Positions 36,404-50,000 of a stretch of 64,000 nucleotides of DNA are shown here, one piece after another. How positions within the stretch are numbered: position 1 is the stretch's first letter; each line of letters begins with the position of its first letter. The position numbers and the translations under genes are program-made. The DNA lies in assembly GCF_964355755.1 (NCBI RefSeq), contig NC_092673.1, positions 6,639,001-6,703,000 of the forward strand, read 5' to 3'. A model generated the notes under the pieces. It searched no databases. It worked only from the letters and a program-made list of their open reading frames with translations, and had not been told where the DNA came from. Source of the DNA: Antedon mediterranea. Taxonomy: Eukaryota > Echinodermata > Crinoidea > Comatulida > Antedonidae.

Positions 36404-37805
36404 GTGTCCATAGTGTTACACAATAGGGTGTCCATAGTGTTACACAATAGGGTGTCCAGAGTGTTACACAATAGGGTGTCCAGAGTGTTACACAATAGGG
36501 TGTCCATAGTGTTAAACAATAAGGTGTCCATAGTGTTAAACAATAGGGTGTCCATAGTGTTAAACAATAGGGTGTCCATAGTGTTAAACAATAGGGTGTC
36601 CATAGTGTTAAACAATAGGGTGTCCAGAGTGTTACACAATAGGGTGTCCAGAGTGTTACACAATAGGGTGTCCAGAGTGTTACACAATAGGGTGTCCATA
36701 GTGTTACACAATAGGGTGTCCAGAGTGTTACACAATAGGGTGTCCATAGTGTTACACAATAGGGTGTCCATAGTGTTAAACAATAGGGTGTCCATAGTGT
36801 TAAACAATAGGGTGTCCAGAGTGTTACACAATAGGGTGTCCATAGTGTTACACAATAAGGTGTCCAGAGTGTTACAAAATAGGGTGTCCATAGTGTTAAA
36901 CAATGGGGTGTCCATAGTGTTAAACAATAGGGTGTCCATAGTGTTAAACAATAGGGTGTCCAGAGTGTTAAACAATAGAGTGTCCATAGTGTTACACAAT
37001 AGGGTGTCCATAGTGTTAAACAATGGGGTGTCCATAGTGTTAAACAATGGGGTGTCCATAGTGTTAAACAATAGGGTGTCCATAGTGTTAAACAATAGGG
37101 TGTCCAGAGTGTTACACAATAAGGTGTCCAGAGTGTTACACAATAGGGTGTCCATAGTGTTACACAATAGGGTGTCCAGAGTGTTACACAATAGGGTGTC
37201 CATAGTGTTAAACAATAGGGTGTCCATAGTGTTACACAATAGGGTGTCCAGAGTGTTACACAATAGGGTGTCAATAGTGTTACACAATAGGGTGTCCAGA
37301 GTGTTACACAATAGGGGTGTCCAAAGTGTTACACAATAGGGGTGTCCATATTGTTACACAATAGGGGTGTCCAGAGTGTTACACAATAAGGTGTCCAGAG
37401 TGTTACACAATAAGGTGTCCAGAGTGTTACACAATAGGGTGTCCAAAGTGTTACACAATAGGGTGTCCAAAGTGTTACACAATAGGGGTGTCCATATTGT
37501 TACACAATAAGGTGTCCAGAGTGTTACACAATAGGGTGTCCAGAGTGTTACACAATAGGGTGTCCATAGCGTTACACAATAGGGGTGTCCATAGCGTTAC
37601 ACAATAGGGGTGTCCATAGCGTTACACAATAGGGGTGTCCATAGCGTTACACAATAGGGGTGTCCGTAGTGTTAAACAATAGGGGTGTCCAGAGTGTTAC
37701 ACAATAAGGTGTCCATAGTGTTACACAATAAGGTGTCCATAGTGTTACACAATAGGGGCGTCCGTAGTGTTACACAATAGGCGTGTCCGTAGTGTTACAC
37801 AATAA
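36404..37805. repeat. 24/25-bp minisatellite (about 57 units)
   Basis: The unit is 'GGGTGTCCATAGTGTTACAC' plus AATA, 24 bp. From about 37310 on, many units carry an extra G (25 bp). Variant positions (CATAG/CAGAG, TACAC/TAAAC) are shared by runs of units. The 24-bp period leaves open frames on both strands across 900 bp; these stop where the 25-bp units begin, as expected for non-coding DNA. Confidence 0.5.
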
Positions 37806-37816
37806 ATTTCCTCATA

Positions 37817-37822
37817 TTTATT
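37817..37822 (-). terminator. Candidate polyadenylation signal for QSOX
   Basis: AATAAA on the minus strand about 250 nt downstream of the QSOX stop codon and just beyond the edge of the minisatellite. It is the only canonical hexamer noticed close to the 3' end. Confidence 0.5.
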
Positions 37823-38069
37823 TTACAAGAAAGTGTCCCTGTAAGTGACCCCTGAATTTAGCTTAAATTCACTTCATCTTTTTTAAAAAGTTAATACATT
37901 AAATCATATGAAAATTATTAAGTAAATTTACTGAAAGAAATTGGTAAAATATAAATATAAACATTTATAAATAGTTTGGTTGGAATGTGGATAAATAGCA
38001 TAAACATTCTAAAAGATTACTCTAATAAATTTCAAAGTTTCTATTAAAAATATATATACTTATACTTAT

Positions 38070-41000
38070 TTATACTTTCTGTTTCATAGTTTTCCTCTTT
38101 TTTTTCCGACAAATTGCAAGATATATAAATACACAAATAATTATACAGACGCTATACAATAGGACACACATGCTAACATCCATATTTGTTACATTGTAAA
38201 AATTGCTAGACTTATATTTTAGCCTATCGTTAGCAAGCCGCACCTCTAGCTGCTTTTCTAGTTCTCTTTTCATAACCTCTTGTTTCAATTTTATATCACC
38301 TAAGTCTAAAAACCTTTCCGGTGGATCCTTCTCTATAAACTTGGGAATTTTTCCTTGAGGAATCAACCGGTCAAAGACAATATTCCGGATGCTGTAATAT
38401 TCCTTCAGGAATCTAAGGACAGCCTTTTTATCCCATTCATCCTCATGGCCTTTTCCTAGACGGCAGGTTTGACAGAGATCCGTTGATGGGAACTGGATCT
38501 TGGGATGAGCTGGATCTTCCGACATGTCTCCTTTCAGTCGCAGGTTGACACTATTGTGGATTTTCCAGAGGTATAGGATGGCAGTGTCGTATGAAGTGAC
38601 TGTTGAAGACATCAGTTTTGATTCTTTAGCAAAGTTTTTAACACATTCTTTGCAGGTGAAGAATTCTTGTATGTAGCCTTTCATAGCTTGCAAGACTTCT
38701 TGTGAATTGCCAGTTGGATCTAATAATAATAAAAGGAATAATACATTGAATAAACTAAAATATTCTATAGAAAGAAAAAACAAACAGGGGCCTACTACAA
38801 GCCTGTCGGCTCGAAAACCCAAACTATCATCAGAGATCAGCAGAAGAAGTGATGCATAACTAGCCTAGCTCACCTAAAACCTCTTACATACATGTTATAT
38901 CTTTAGCCTATGAAGAATAACAGAATAGCACATTCACAACATTAATTTGTGAAAATGCAGTAATTATTAAGTCTGTTTACTGAATAAAAATAAATTCTTG
39001 CAAGGACAAATTTTTCTTCCATTTAAATTTATGTTGACACCACAGTTTTTTGTAGCAATGATTATATTATATTATTCAAGTTCAAGTTCAAGTTCAAAAA
39101 ACATTTATTTATTCAACAATGGCATTATACAGTATAATATAATTATAGGTGTGTACATAAATGAAAACATAGTAATAAGCCATCATTTTGGGTCTTCTCT
39201 AGAAGACTGGGTGATCTCTTCAGTCACAGACTGGTCTCACAGTGGCTGTGATGTACTAGTACACCGGGGTAATGCCCTACTCATCTTGAAAGATGTACTA
39301 GGTTCTTTAAAGTGCACATGAGGTAGATGTGTACACTGGACCTACAATTTATAGTTCCTTATCAGAGAAGACTCGTTCTTCCACCAGAACCATGGAGCGA
39401 GTGAGCCTTGAACCTTTGATGATGTTATGGTTACGTAATTACAGTTCCACTGTCTTAACCGCTCGACCAGTCACTCGCTAGATACATTAAAAAGTAAAGA
39501 AGATTCAAATATGTCCTCACTTTGCTTATTAATCTTTGCAGCACTGACGGTGAGTGTATGAAACAGAGTCCATAAGCTACAAGGGTAGCCTCTGTATCTA
39601 GGTGAGCTGCCTAGACATCCTTCCCACTTCACTACATGCGGTAAAACAGCTTTAGAATCCTTGAGAAAAAAAAAGTGAACCGATTGTAATATTAGCAACT
39701 ATTTGAAGAAACGTGCTTGATACAAGTTTTTCTGAAGTTAGAAATTGCAAGGAATTAGAAAAAAAAAAGGGTTTTTGTAAATGAATTGGAAAATTGGATG
39801 TTTACACTGGACCTCCAACTTTAAGTCCTTATCTGAGCAGACGATGTTCCGTCAACATAAATGGATTTATGCACCAGGACAGGAAACGCTGGATGACGGT
39901 ATTTCACACTAAGCCCTGGCTACTTTTGGACTGCGTATGCCCCAATCTCCCGTCCACAATTTTCTTGGGACAATAAACTATATTATTTGTTCTCGCCTCA
40001 AAATGAAAAAAAAAACCCTATTATTCTCAAATATCTAATTTGATTTTGGATTTTGTAACATTATATAATTACTTAATGTTTTGTTTACAAAAATGAACAT
40101 AAAACTGATTTGTGGAGGGTCAACAGCACAATAATGGGATGGTTATTTGCTGATCGCTCCAAAGAACACAGACGCTCTGTTCACCACCTTCCTCTCGTTC
40201 TGATGTGATTGAAGAGAGTCTCAAACTTGTGCCAAAAGTGTGGTGTAGTGCGAGTGGCTTGGCCACTTAACTCGACAGAAATCATGAGAATGCATATTAT
40301 GCAAATTTTTCTATTCTAAAGAATACTCACTTTTTCTGGATCATAGTTTTCATTCACAAAGTCCAACCACTCGTCAGATGTGATCGACGGACGTTTTTGA
40401 TCCATTAACCAAAAGTCAAGGCTCTCTAAAAACGAGCTTATTTGACTTCTGCCAGGAAAATACTAAACAAAAGAAGAAAAATATGTTTGTATTGTAAAAC
40501 AATGTAGGTCTCAGTAGGTATTTACACATCTGAGAAAAGCTGAAAAAATGAAATGAAATGTTAAAAAAATATTGTAATGACCATTATTGTACAGGGACAA
40601 AAAGACTACACACTTTTAAATTTCAGTAACAAGTAAAGTTAACAACATACAGTATTATACAAATAATGAATGTTTATGAGTGTAATGGTACAAATAATGG
40701 CATTAGGTGAATGATGAAATGGATATATCACCAAGGCGAAGCCAAGTTGATATTAAACCTTTCATCATTCACCAAATTTTCCAAAAATAAATTATTAATA
40801 TTATATAAAATTGTCTGACAAAATAAAAGTGTGTTTGAAAAGCCTTTAATAAAGTTATAAATCACTGCAAATGACAGAGTATAGTTCCAATGGCCTCAGA
40901 GTATGAAATTGTGAATATTCTGATTGCATTATCAATGAAATTTACCAAAACATTACGTCCAAATTCAGCCTAAGGGGGTGGGATGATAGCACACACAAAT

Positions 41001-44000
41001 AGGAAGGACTATAGTCATTCATATAGGATATTATAAACTGTAGCCTTACTTTACTGAGAACTGCCACAAAGTTGCGGAGAGCCACCAGGGCGGTTCCTTC
41101 AATAGTTTCTTTTAGAGGCACCTCTTGCCTTAGGGCATATGTCAACGCTGATTCAAGATCTTGCATGTGTACTGGAGGTCTGAAATAGAATGAGAACAAG
41201 CAATGTATAAGGCTCAGTCTACGCTTTCAAAATAGTTTGACAAGTGTAATGTGCCCAAATATGGTAGTGATATGACATCATCATGTCCATGGGCACATGA
41301 CATTTTTTTGTCACATAAAGTTTGATAGTGTAGACAGAGCTTTATGCAAGCCAAGTCCTATAGTATTTAAGAAAATAGTACAGCTATCCTACTACGTACA
41401 TACTCAGGATCCTAGTCTATAGAACAGGCTACTGAGAGTCAGCTATAGTGTAAATACCTGTACTACTATGTTATAGTACAGTAGAACCCTGCTTTCTTTT
41501 CTAGAAAGCAGATTGCAAATGATATAAGCCAGGACAGAAAAAGGACAACAGCCGTAAGAAGGAATATTCTAAAACTCACCTAAAGCATGCATCTTTTTCT
41601 TGCTAATAATATTGGATGACTTTATAGAAACCCCAAGTGCATCTTTTTACGCAAATCTACATCATGCGTCCTTTACATCGACTTTTGTGGATGCGCGATC
41701 TTGTTTTAAGAACTGCACATCAATTTTTTTTTTTCCGCGAGTGAAATATATTTCTAAGAAAATGTTTGTTTTGACAATTGAAAACAGTTTTATAAAAGTA
41801 TATAAAAATGTCTTTTACACGCTTGGTTTAATTCTCGTTTTCACAAATTTCAAAAAGTTTTATTTGTATAATATTGTATTTCAATATAAAGTACTTTACT
41901 CAAAATGGTTTATGACAATTTTAACACAATTTAGCAAACACTATGAACACATGTTTAAAACCAATTTAAGGCTTATATTATAGCGTGCATTAAAAAATTC
42001 CAGCTAAAATGGCCATCGATGTAAAGGTGGAAGAAGGGTTTTTCTCTTAAATATTAAATAATAATAATGTATATTAACTTACAGTGTGTTACTTTTCCTA
42101 ATAAGTTCTTGGCGTTCAGCTTCTACCTCCTGTTTCTTCTTTTTAACAGCGTCCCAAGCAAACTTAGTCTCTACGCCAACATCTATTTTTTTATCAGCAA
42201 CTACTGAGAGATAAATGATTATGTTTATTAAATTAGTAATAATAAAACTTGCATAAACTACAGGGGACTTTGTTTAATAAGGGTGACTCAAAACAGCTGA
42301 GGCTGACATGCTTGAGGCGCTCAACATTGAAAAAACAGGAACTTATGTTTGCCTCTCTCCACCTAAGTATACAAATACAAGTGTACTGGATTATGTTTTC
42401 ACACATGTTCGTTGTGAGGTGGTTTCCCGAATCTGTGTATGACCAACTAGCGTTATTGTCACCGGCTAGTCATCCATTCATAGAAGTACTGATGTAGTAG
42501 CCTACCTGTACGGAGACCATAGAATGTGACCCGAGGCATGACTAACTACGACTTTAGATGATAGAAAGTTGAGAAAAAATGTTACGAGTAGTTGTAAGAC
42601 ATGAAGATGTTTATGAAATTATGTCAATAATGTTTACACACTAGGCATACAAATAGTAATGTTTGTTAGTAAAAATAATTTTGAGTTAATCAGAATAAGA
42701 TATAAGGAAGAAAAGCAAAGAGACTATGGAGCGGCTATTCCTGAATATACAATACTAAGTATCGTAGATTTAAATTATAAATTTTAGGCGATCTTGTCAA
42801 AGGTCAAGCGCCTATAGCCTGCCACGTTTCGATATTCAATATTGAACTTGATGTTTAATCCAAAAATAGTCGGGGTAATAATGTGAAGCGCTATATAAGA
42901 ATCATATTTTGCACATGAAAGCAAAATAAGACATAAGTCATAAATTAAAAAAATTCCAATTCATGTCTGATTTCATTTCACTATTATAATACAGAACAGT
43001 AAATCAGCAATTGCAGAATGGATATGCTATTAGGAGGCCTATATTGTGCTTATAAACTATCATATGAGGTTTAGGGAGTGGAGTAGAAATGACGCAATTT
43101 AAATAAACCATGGATTTAATCTACAACAACAATGGCTTTGAACTAGCAAGACGTGCATAGTACCGGCTCTCTGATTTTTATGGATGAAATCGATGCTAAG
43201 CTTCAATCAATCATTGTGAAACTTAAAGATACACCGTCTATTCATGTCAAGACCAATCTCATCAGTGAATTCACTTTTGATGAATTATTACAAGCCAGAA
43301 AAGTCATATTTGAGGCTGCCAAGTGTAAGCGAGGAAAGTGCCAGTGGATAGTCTAAAGTATATGGCCGCATTTGTCTATTAGCTAAGCATTTTACTAATG
43401 GTTAAAAGCAAAAGTAAATACTTTATTCATTTTTATGGCAAATCCCATTTTCAATGTACAGATATCTCAAGTTGGTGAAATTCCAGGAGATTTATGAAAA
43501 CCATACCAAAACAAGAGAGGGGGCTATAACAATTGGAAAATAAAACAAACCATAACACCAACTACTCAAATTTGATAGAGGGCTCAAAATAAAAAAGATT
43601 GTGTATTGGCAATTACCAAATTTGGAAGGTAAATCAGTATTTAATAATAAACAATGTATAATATAACAAAATGAATTTCCAAGTGGTATTTGCATTGTAA
43701 ACCAATGCAAGTGGTAAATATGAATTTTTGGGTTGGGCTAGAATTGACTAGTAAAAATTAGTAAATCCTGTATACCTTGATCATCTTTCTGCTGCCTTTC
43801 CATTCCTGGCATACCCTCCATTCCTAAAAAATTCCCTAAATCTTTGTTCGCTTCCGTGTTGCCATCATAATTCTGTATTTTTTCTTCTTCTTTATTTGTA
43901 GTATCTTCACCACCCGTTTCTGCTTTGTGTACAACCTCCTGTTTCTCTTTATCTTTTGGTAATTCTGGGTTATCTGACAAGCCTATCAAGCCTAGCAATA

Positions 44001-47000
44001 GACTTCTGAAGCTCTCTCTTGTTGGATCTGGAGTACTATTTTAATACAAAAAAAATGGACAAACATTTAATAATAGTTGCCTATTAAACACAGTAACATT
44101 TCAGAAACAAGGTCTGTTTGCTCCAATTTTTAATAATCTGTATTTGTGATAATGGCATAACTTGGTGTAGTCTTGTTAAAATACTGTACTACTACTGGGC
44201 CAAAATTATTAGAAAAAAACTAGATGCTATAGAAAATTCATATCATTCGAACTTAGATTTGATCGAATTTCAGGTATAACTAAAATTTACTTTATAAAGT
44301 ATAATAGTTTCTTTTCAGATACTTGAGAAAGACAAGACTTTGTTCTGTCGGTTATATTTTAATTAGATCTAAAAGTGAACATTTGATGTGAATGGACCTC
44401 CCTCATGAAGACGTAGTATCCTCATTTTCTACAATCTCTTGGAAAAAATTATGTCATGTCACTTCTATCATTGTTGATGGCCTAAAAAATTAAGAAAATG
44501 TAAAATTATGTTTTTAAGTATCTTTTTTATTATGCCTTGTGTTGAGTATTACACACTATACTATACTACACCATTATACTCTTTATTTTGGTTCATACCA
44601 TGAAATTAATTTTATTATTTATTTTGTGTGTATCTAAACATTTTTATTTTTTTTTATTCTTCTTAAGTTGGTTTTATTTATTTATTTTGATTTATTTATT
44701 TTTTTTGTTTTTGTAAGAGTTATGTTTTGTATTTCACTCATTCATTTTGATTTATTTTTAATATAATAATTTTATTTATTCTTGTATGTTATTATTTGGA
44801 CGCACCTTTATCAACAAAGTGTGCCACTGTTGTAAAAGTGAAGTTTCCAATAAATTATTATTATTATTTGTTTTTAATCATTTAAAAGCAAAAGTTAGGT
44901 TTATTCTGATAGGTGATGGACACGGTACCTTCTTAATTCTTGAGCTCGTCCATCAGGGTAAAAGACATACAGTGATGGAAATTGTGTAATTTGTAATTCT
45001 TTTATCAAATCGGTGTTATTCTTAATAGCTCTTGCGACCTTAAACTCGGAATATGGTACCATATCTAGGATTACCTGAAAACAAATGAAAAAAGAAATCA
45101 TTTTCAACTTTAATGGCTAAGCATTTTCAGGTCATATTTGACAAATTTATAAAGCTTTTGAACGATTCTACGATTACAGTTATGTACTGTAGGTCCGACG
45201 CCGGCAATTCAAATTGAATATCAATGTCACGTGGCTACATGCATATTGATTGCCGCATAGCCGCATGGAGCTTCATGAAAACAAACATTGAAGTTTGATT
45301 TGATTTGCAAGTGCCAATCCAGAACCGTGAGTTAAGAGTTTAAAGAGTCAAGCGGTAAAAAAAATATAGAATCTATGTTATTCCTTATGACCATTTACAC
45401 ACAACCCGGAGCGGGCAGGAGGTTTCTGCACTAGATAGATACAGATTCTATGTGGGACAATATGTACATGGTTTTCCGCTTACTGTTACCACTAGTCTGT
45501 GTAAATTGGCCTTTATACAGACAAAAGATAGTAAACTTGTTTATCTTAATTCAATGTTAATAGCACTGGGCCAGCATGGTACCTTTGGCACAAATAAATT
45601 TGTAATCTTTGGTAACACTTACTTCTCTTCCAATGTATGATTGTTCATCTTCAAAAATGACTGCAAGATATTTGGCAGTTGGAGACTTCTTAAATTCTAA
45701 TACTTCTGATAATCTATGATATATTAGTAACATATTTATAGTCAAAAATATACTTTTTACTAAAAGTAACATTGTTGTTTGTATTACCATATAAACATCT
45801 AGAAAGATTGTTTATCAAACATTTTAAAATAAAATATATTCAGTGCCCTCAAAATGGAGGAAAACAATCTGACCCTAATTTTTTACCGGATTGGGTTAAG
45901 ATTTGGCCAATGCTTTGGACGTGTCTTATCACTGTGACCTTCGACATGGTCAACCAATGCATGTCGTATATTGTCTGACTGTCTTCCACCTGGAAGAATA
46001 AAGAGAGATTATTAGTAACTGTATCTTGTGAAAGAAACCGAATCATTTTATTTGAATTTTAAATATGGAACTGTTAAAAGCAAATGATTTTTTTTCACAC
46101 CATTTTAACAGGAAAATACAGGATGGGAAAACCATTCTTTTCAAATAACTACCCTATTTACACTTGCGAATGGGACGACTCCTGGGCTTCTTCAGGATCT
46201 GATTGGTTAAAGTTTTGTTCCCACTAGGATGTAACGCATGAACGTATGCGCAACACAAAGTGATTTGACCAAATTTGCAAGCATCCTAGTGTGAACCAAG
46301 CTTTAAAGCCATTGGTTATTTTTCACTGCATGAGTCAGCCCAATCTTTAAACTGGCTCCAGCAGTACCTTGAGAGGAATTACGGTCGAAGCGGCCGCCAA
46401 CCAAAGCGGCCGCTAGTTCAATAACGGTAATTTGTATGGAACGCCGTGTGTGCTTTGATTGTCGTTGTTTTGTAATTTTTGATCGGACGTAAATAACAAT
46501 CTACATTATTAATATTATGTAATTTATTCTCTTTTTTTACAGATTAAATGTGATACGTTCTTTTAAACGAAATGGCGAATCGATGATAAATGATATATGT
46601 TTAATAAAGTCAATAAAATACATTGTGGTGTTTTAAGAATAATATATATATTTTTTCCATAAAGTATATCAAAATATATATACTGTATTTGTTATTGTAT
46701 ATTAATATATTAGTAACTACTGTAAGTAGTACGTGTTAGCAAACATAATTTAATTCAATAACATGATGACATCAACTTATTTATTTAATATCCTAAATTG
46801 TTTTATACCTTCAGATATATAAATATTGATCAATTTAAAATGAGTTTTAAATAATAAAATAATAAGATGCAAGTGTCTGTACGGTACGGTAATTAATTAC
46901 GCAAATTTCTAATAACTCGACTGGCGGCCGGTCAGGAATAGTGCTGTAAAAGGTCGCGTTTTCGTCTCCACGTTGCTTTATTGAAAACACAAACAATGTA

Positions 47001-50000
47001 TTACAATGGAATAACACTTAAATGTATATATAACCATGGAGGTATTTATACCTCCATGATATAACACACCCTATTACTAATAATAAAAACCAAGATTCGA
47101 TAGTATGTAAATGAGATATAAAGATTCGGCAATACCGTACGTAACTTATTATTGCAATACTGTATAAAGATTCGATGTAAATGAGATATAAAGATTCGGC
47201 AATACCGTACGTAAATTATTAATGCCATACTGTATAAAGATTCGATAGTATGTAAATAAGATATAAAGATTCAGCAATATCGTACGTAAATTATTAATGC
47301 AATACTGTATGAAGATTCGATAGTATGTAAATGAGATATAAAGATTCGGCAATACCGTACTTAAATTATTATTGCAATACTGTATAAAGATTCGATAGTA
47401 TGTAAATGAGATATAAAGATTCGGCAATACCGTACGTAAATTATTATTGCAATACTGTATAAAGATTCGATGTAAATGTTGTTAATCTCTCAGAATGGAA
47501 TATTGGTTGTACTGTATATAATTGACAACACTAATTTTCGCTTTTGAAAACCACTATAGTCTCCTCAAGTATACTTTTATGCAGAGGCCACTTGACAAGA
47601 TATTCTACAGCTGTCTACAAAATAATTACTATTGTTTGGTAATAATAGATGTTGTAATAAAGAAACATGACAATACATCTATTGTAAACACTGACAATTG
47701 GTAGTGCTATCAATTTTAAAAGATACAAAATATGATATTGTATTTTTATAGAGAGAACAAAGAAACACAAACATATCAATTATACTGTATTGAAAGTTTA
47801 GTTTCTCAGGCATTCCACAGTATTTAAAAAAATATATTATACATGAATGTTTATTAGTTGGATGGAAAGAATATTTCATGTGTTGAAAGATACTGCTATA
47901 TTAAACTAGGCGAGCCAAGCTAAATATAGTAGTGCAGTTAATCTTTTCCTCAAAAAGAAAAACAATCATACTTACCCCGTAATTTAGCTCCTGTGTTGTT
48001 ACTACTTGATGCATTAAAGAGCTACAGAAAAAAAAACAGAAAAAAAAAACATTACTTCTGCTACCAAGTTGTGTTGGATTGGATTTAGGCGAATTGTTCC
48101 CCTTTTGAAAACAAACTTTATGAATTATTTTTGGTAACTAGTGAGCAACCCTGGATCCTTCTACTGGCCAGGATGTGAGCAAATATATCTGTTATTACTT
48201 GACTGGTTAATAGCCTATAGTTTGTGTATTAGCATTGTTATGGCGACGAAGTTAAGAAACATTGGGCCCGGTTGCTTTCTTGGATGGGAGACCATCTGGA
48301 AATATATTGCCCTTCAACAGTCGGACCCAGCATATATTTGGATGCTAGAGAAGACTGCCTCTTGGATGCGACTGGCATCAGTGGGAGGAACGAAACTGTA
48401 CTGTACTGTATAGACCAGAGAGTAATGGTGCAATGATATTAAAGGGAATCAGACTAGTATACGATAGGCATGGGTTCTAGCCTATCTGTACTATACTGAT
48501 TGTATCAAGTACACTAAAGATGCCTTACTCTTACTGCCTCTTATTTCGGATAAATAAATTTACATTACAGTAGGGCAAATTTCAGAAAATCGTTAAATGT
48601 GTCATTAACTAACTAAATAGAATCTAGAAAGTTGGTATATACTTTTGGTACTGATTTTTACCACCTAATGAAAACCAGTACACTAAAATTAAGTTGAGTT
48701 AGATAATTAGTTATTGAGAATTGAAACAAATTTATGTTAAACAATTTGCGCTGAAAAGGGTACTGTATGTGTTTTTCAAATGTGGTACACACTGTCTATG
48801 GTTATTGATGTTAAAACATACTGTACAAGCACATCATTCAAATGCTATTGGTGACTATAAACAACTTAGCAAAACCCTGGAAACAATAGTTACTGTAGTA
48901 AATAGTAATGAATAATTCTAAAAAATTCTAATTATTATTATATTTATGGCCAGAGGCAATGTTTACTCAATTCCAATTAGGCTGGGAGCGTACAATACTG
49001 CATATTATTATCAAGTTGAAAGGTATGAAAATAATTATATGGTTCTAGTGATACAAAAATTGTCATGGAAACAGACAAAAAAACATTCATTTGAGCAACC
49101 TCCAATAGTTGATTAAATAAAAATCTAACTCTTGTATTGGGTAAATTATGACAAAGAGTAATTAAAAAGAACATTGAATTTTGGTTATGATGAATTAATT
49201 TAAAAATCACAAAAGACTTTATATAAAGAAACTATACCACTCATGTAAATTACATTGTAATTGCATACAGTATACAGTATTGTAAAGCCACTATTGAGGG
49301 GACACATTAACCCAAAAAAAGCATCCTCGTAGTTCAGTAAATATTAGAATACTGTATATTCATTTGTAAAAAACAAAATACTTTATAACCTTGCATTATA
49401 AGGCATCTCAAATGCTTTTGAGCTGCTACTGTTTGGAATTTCTAATAAGACATTCGTGGTGGCTATGGGAAAGAAATTCCCTTTTGGTTATAAAAAAAAT
49501 CTCTAAATTATGACTGTAGTGTAACATGTTTTTATTATCACAACTGCTTTAGTGTTTGAAATTTGTTTAAATATTTTATTGAAGAAACAACAATGCATCA
49601 AAATTCAGTTATTGTAACCTGGTGTGGAAAACCGAGAACATGATATTAGGCCGGGAGACAAGTCTAAAATATGCAGTGACCGCAAGTCTTAGAGAAAAGA
49701 GCGTAAACAAGGCCATTACATGGTTGCAGTCGCGTGCTCAAATTTGAGTTAGTGATTACCGACCTACTGACATAGTGACCTGTGGAGTCGCGTTTGCACG
49801 CGACTAAAAACTAAGGTTATAATCAATTATTTAAAAAACTACTGTAGTTTGAAAAATAACTTTTACAAATTTACCTTTCATTGTAAATGATTAGCATAAT
49901 ACTGTTTTTTTTGTCTACAGAGGGTTAGGCAAAAAACTATTATAAGTTGCAGTCAGAACTATAGTATGCTCTCTATCTGGTTATCTCATATTAAATGATT

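Noticed and set aside
36364-37339. Open frames of over 300 codons on both strands
   Set aside because: They arise from a 24-bp repeat (a multiple of three, no stop in the unit) and end where 25-bp units begin.
36404-37805. CRISPR array
   Set aside because: Units are contiguous without unique spacers, units vary by point changes, and the genome is eukaryotic.
39393-39480. Functional minus-strand tRNA-Ser/Leu gene
   Set aside because: Box A, box B and the acceptor stem are visible, but the anticodon arm has only a 3-base loop and the T arm is not regular. A SINE body follows directly.
41600-41983. 127-codon plus-strand frame in a QSOX intron
   Set aside because: AT-rich F/Y/K/I composition, non-ATG frame start, no splice or domain signal.
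46380-46425. Two GCGGCCGC words, thought of as a cloning-vector trace
   Set aside because: They lie in otherwise normal host intron sequence with no vector-like flank; they may be a small inverted repeat.
48141-48413. 90-codon plus-strand frame
   Set aside because: It overlaps the 5S-derived SINE; the sequence is explained by that element.
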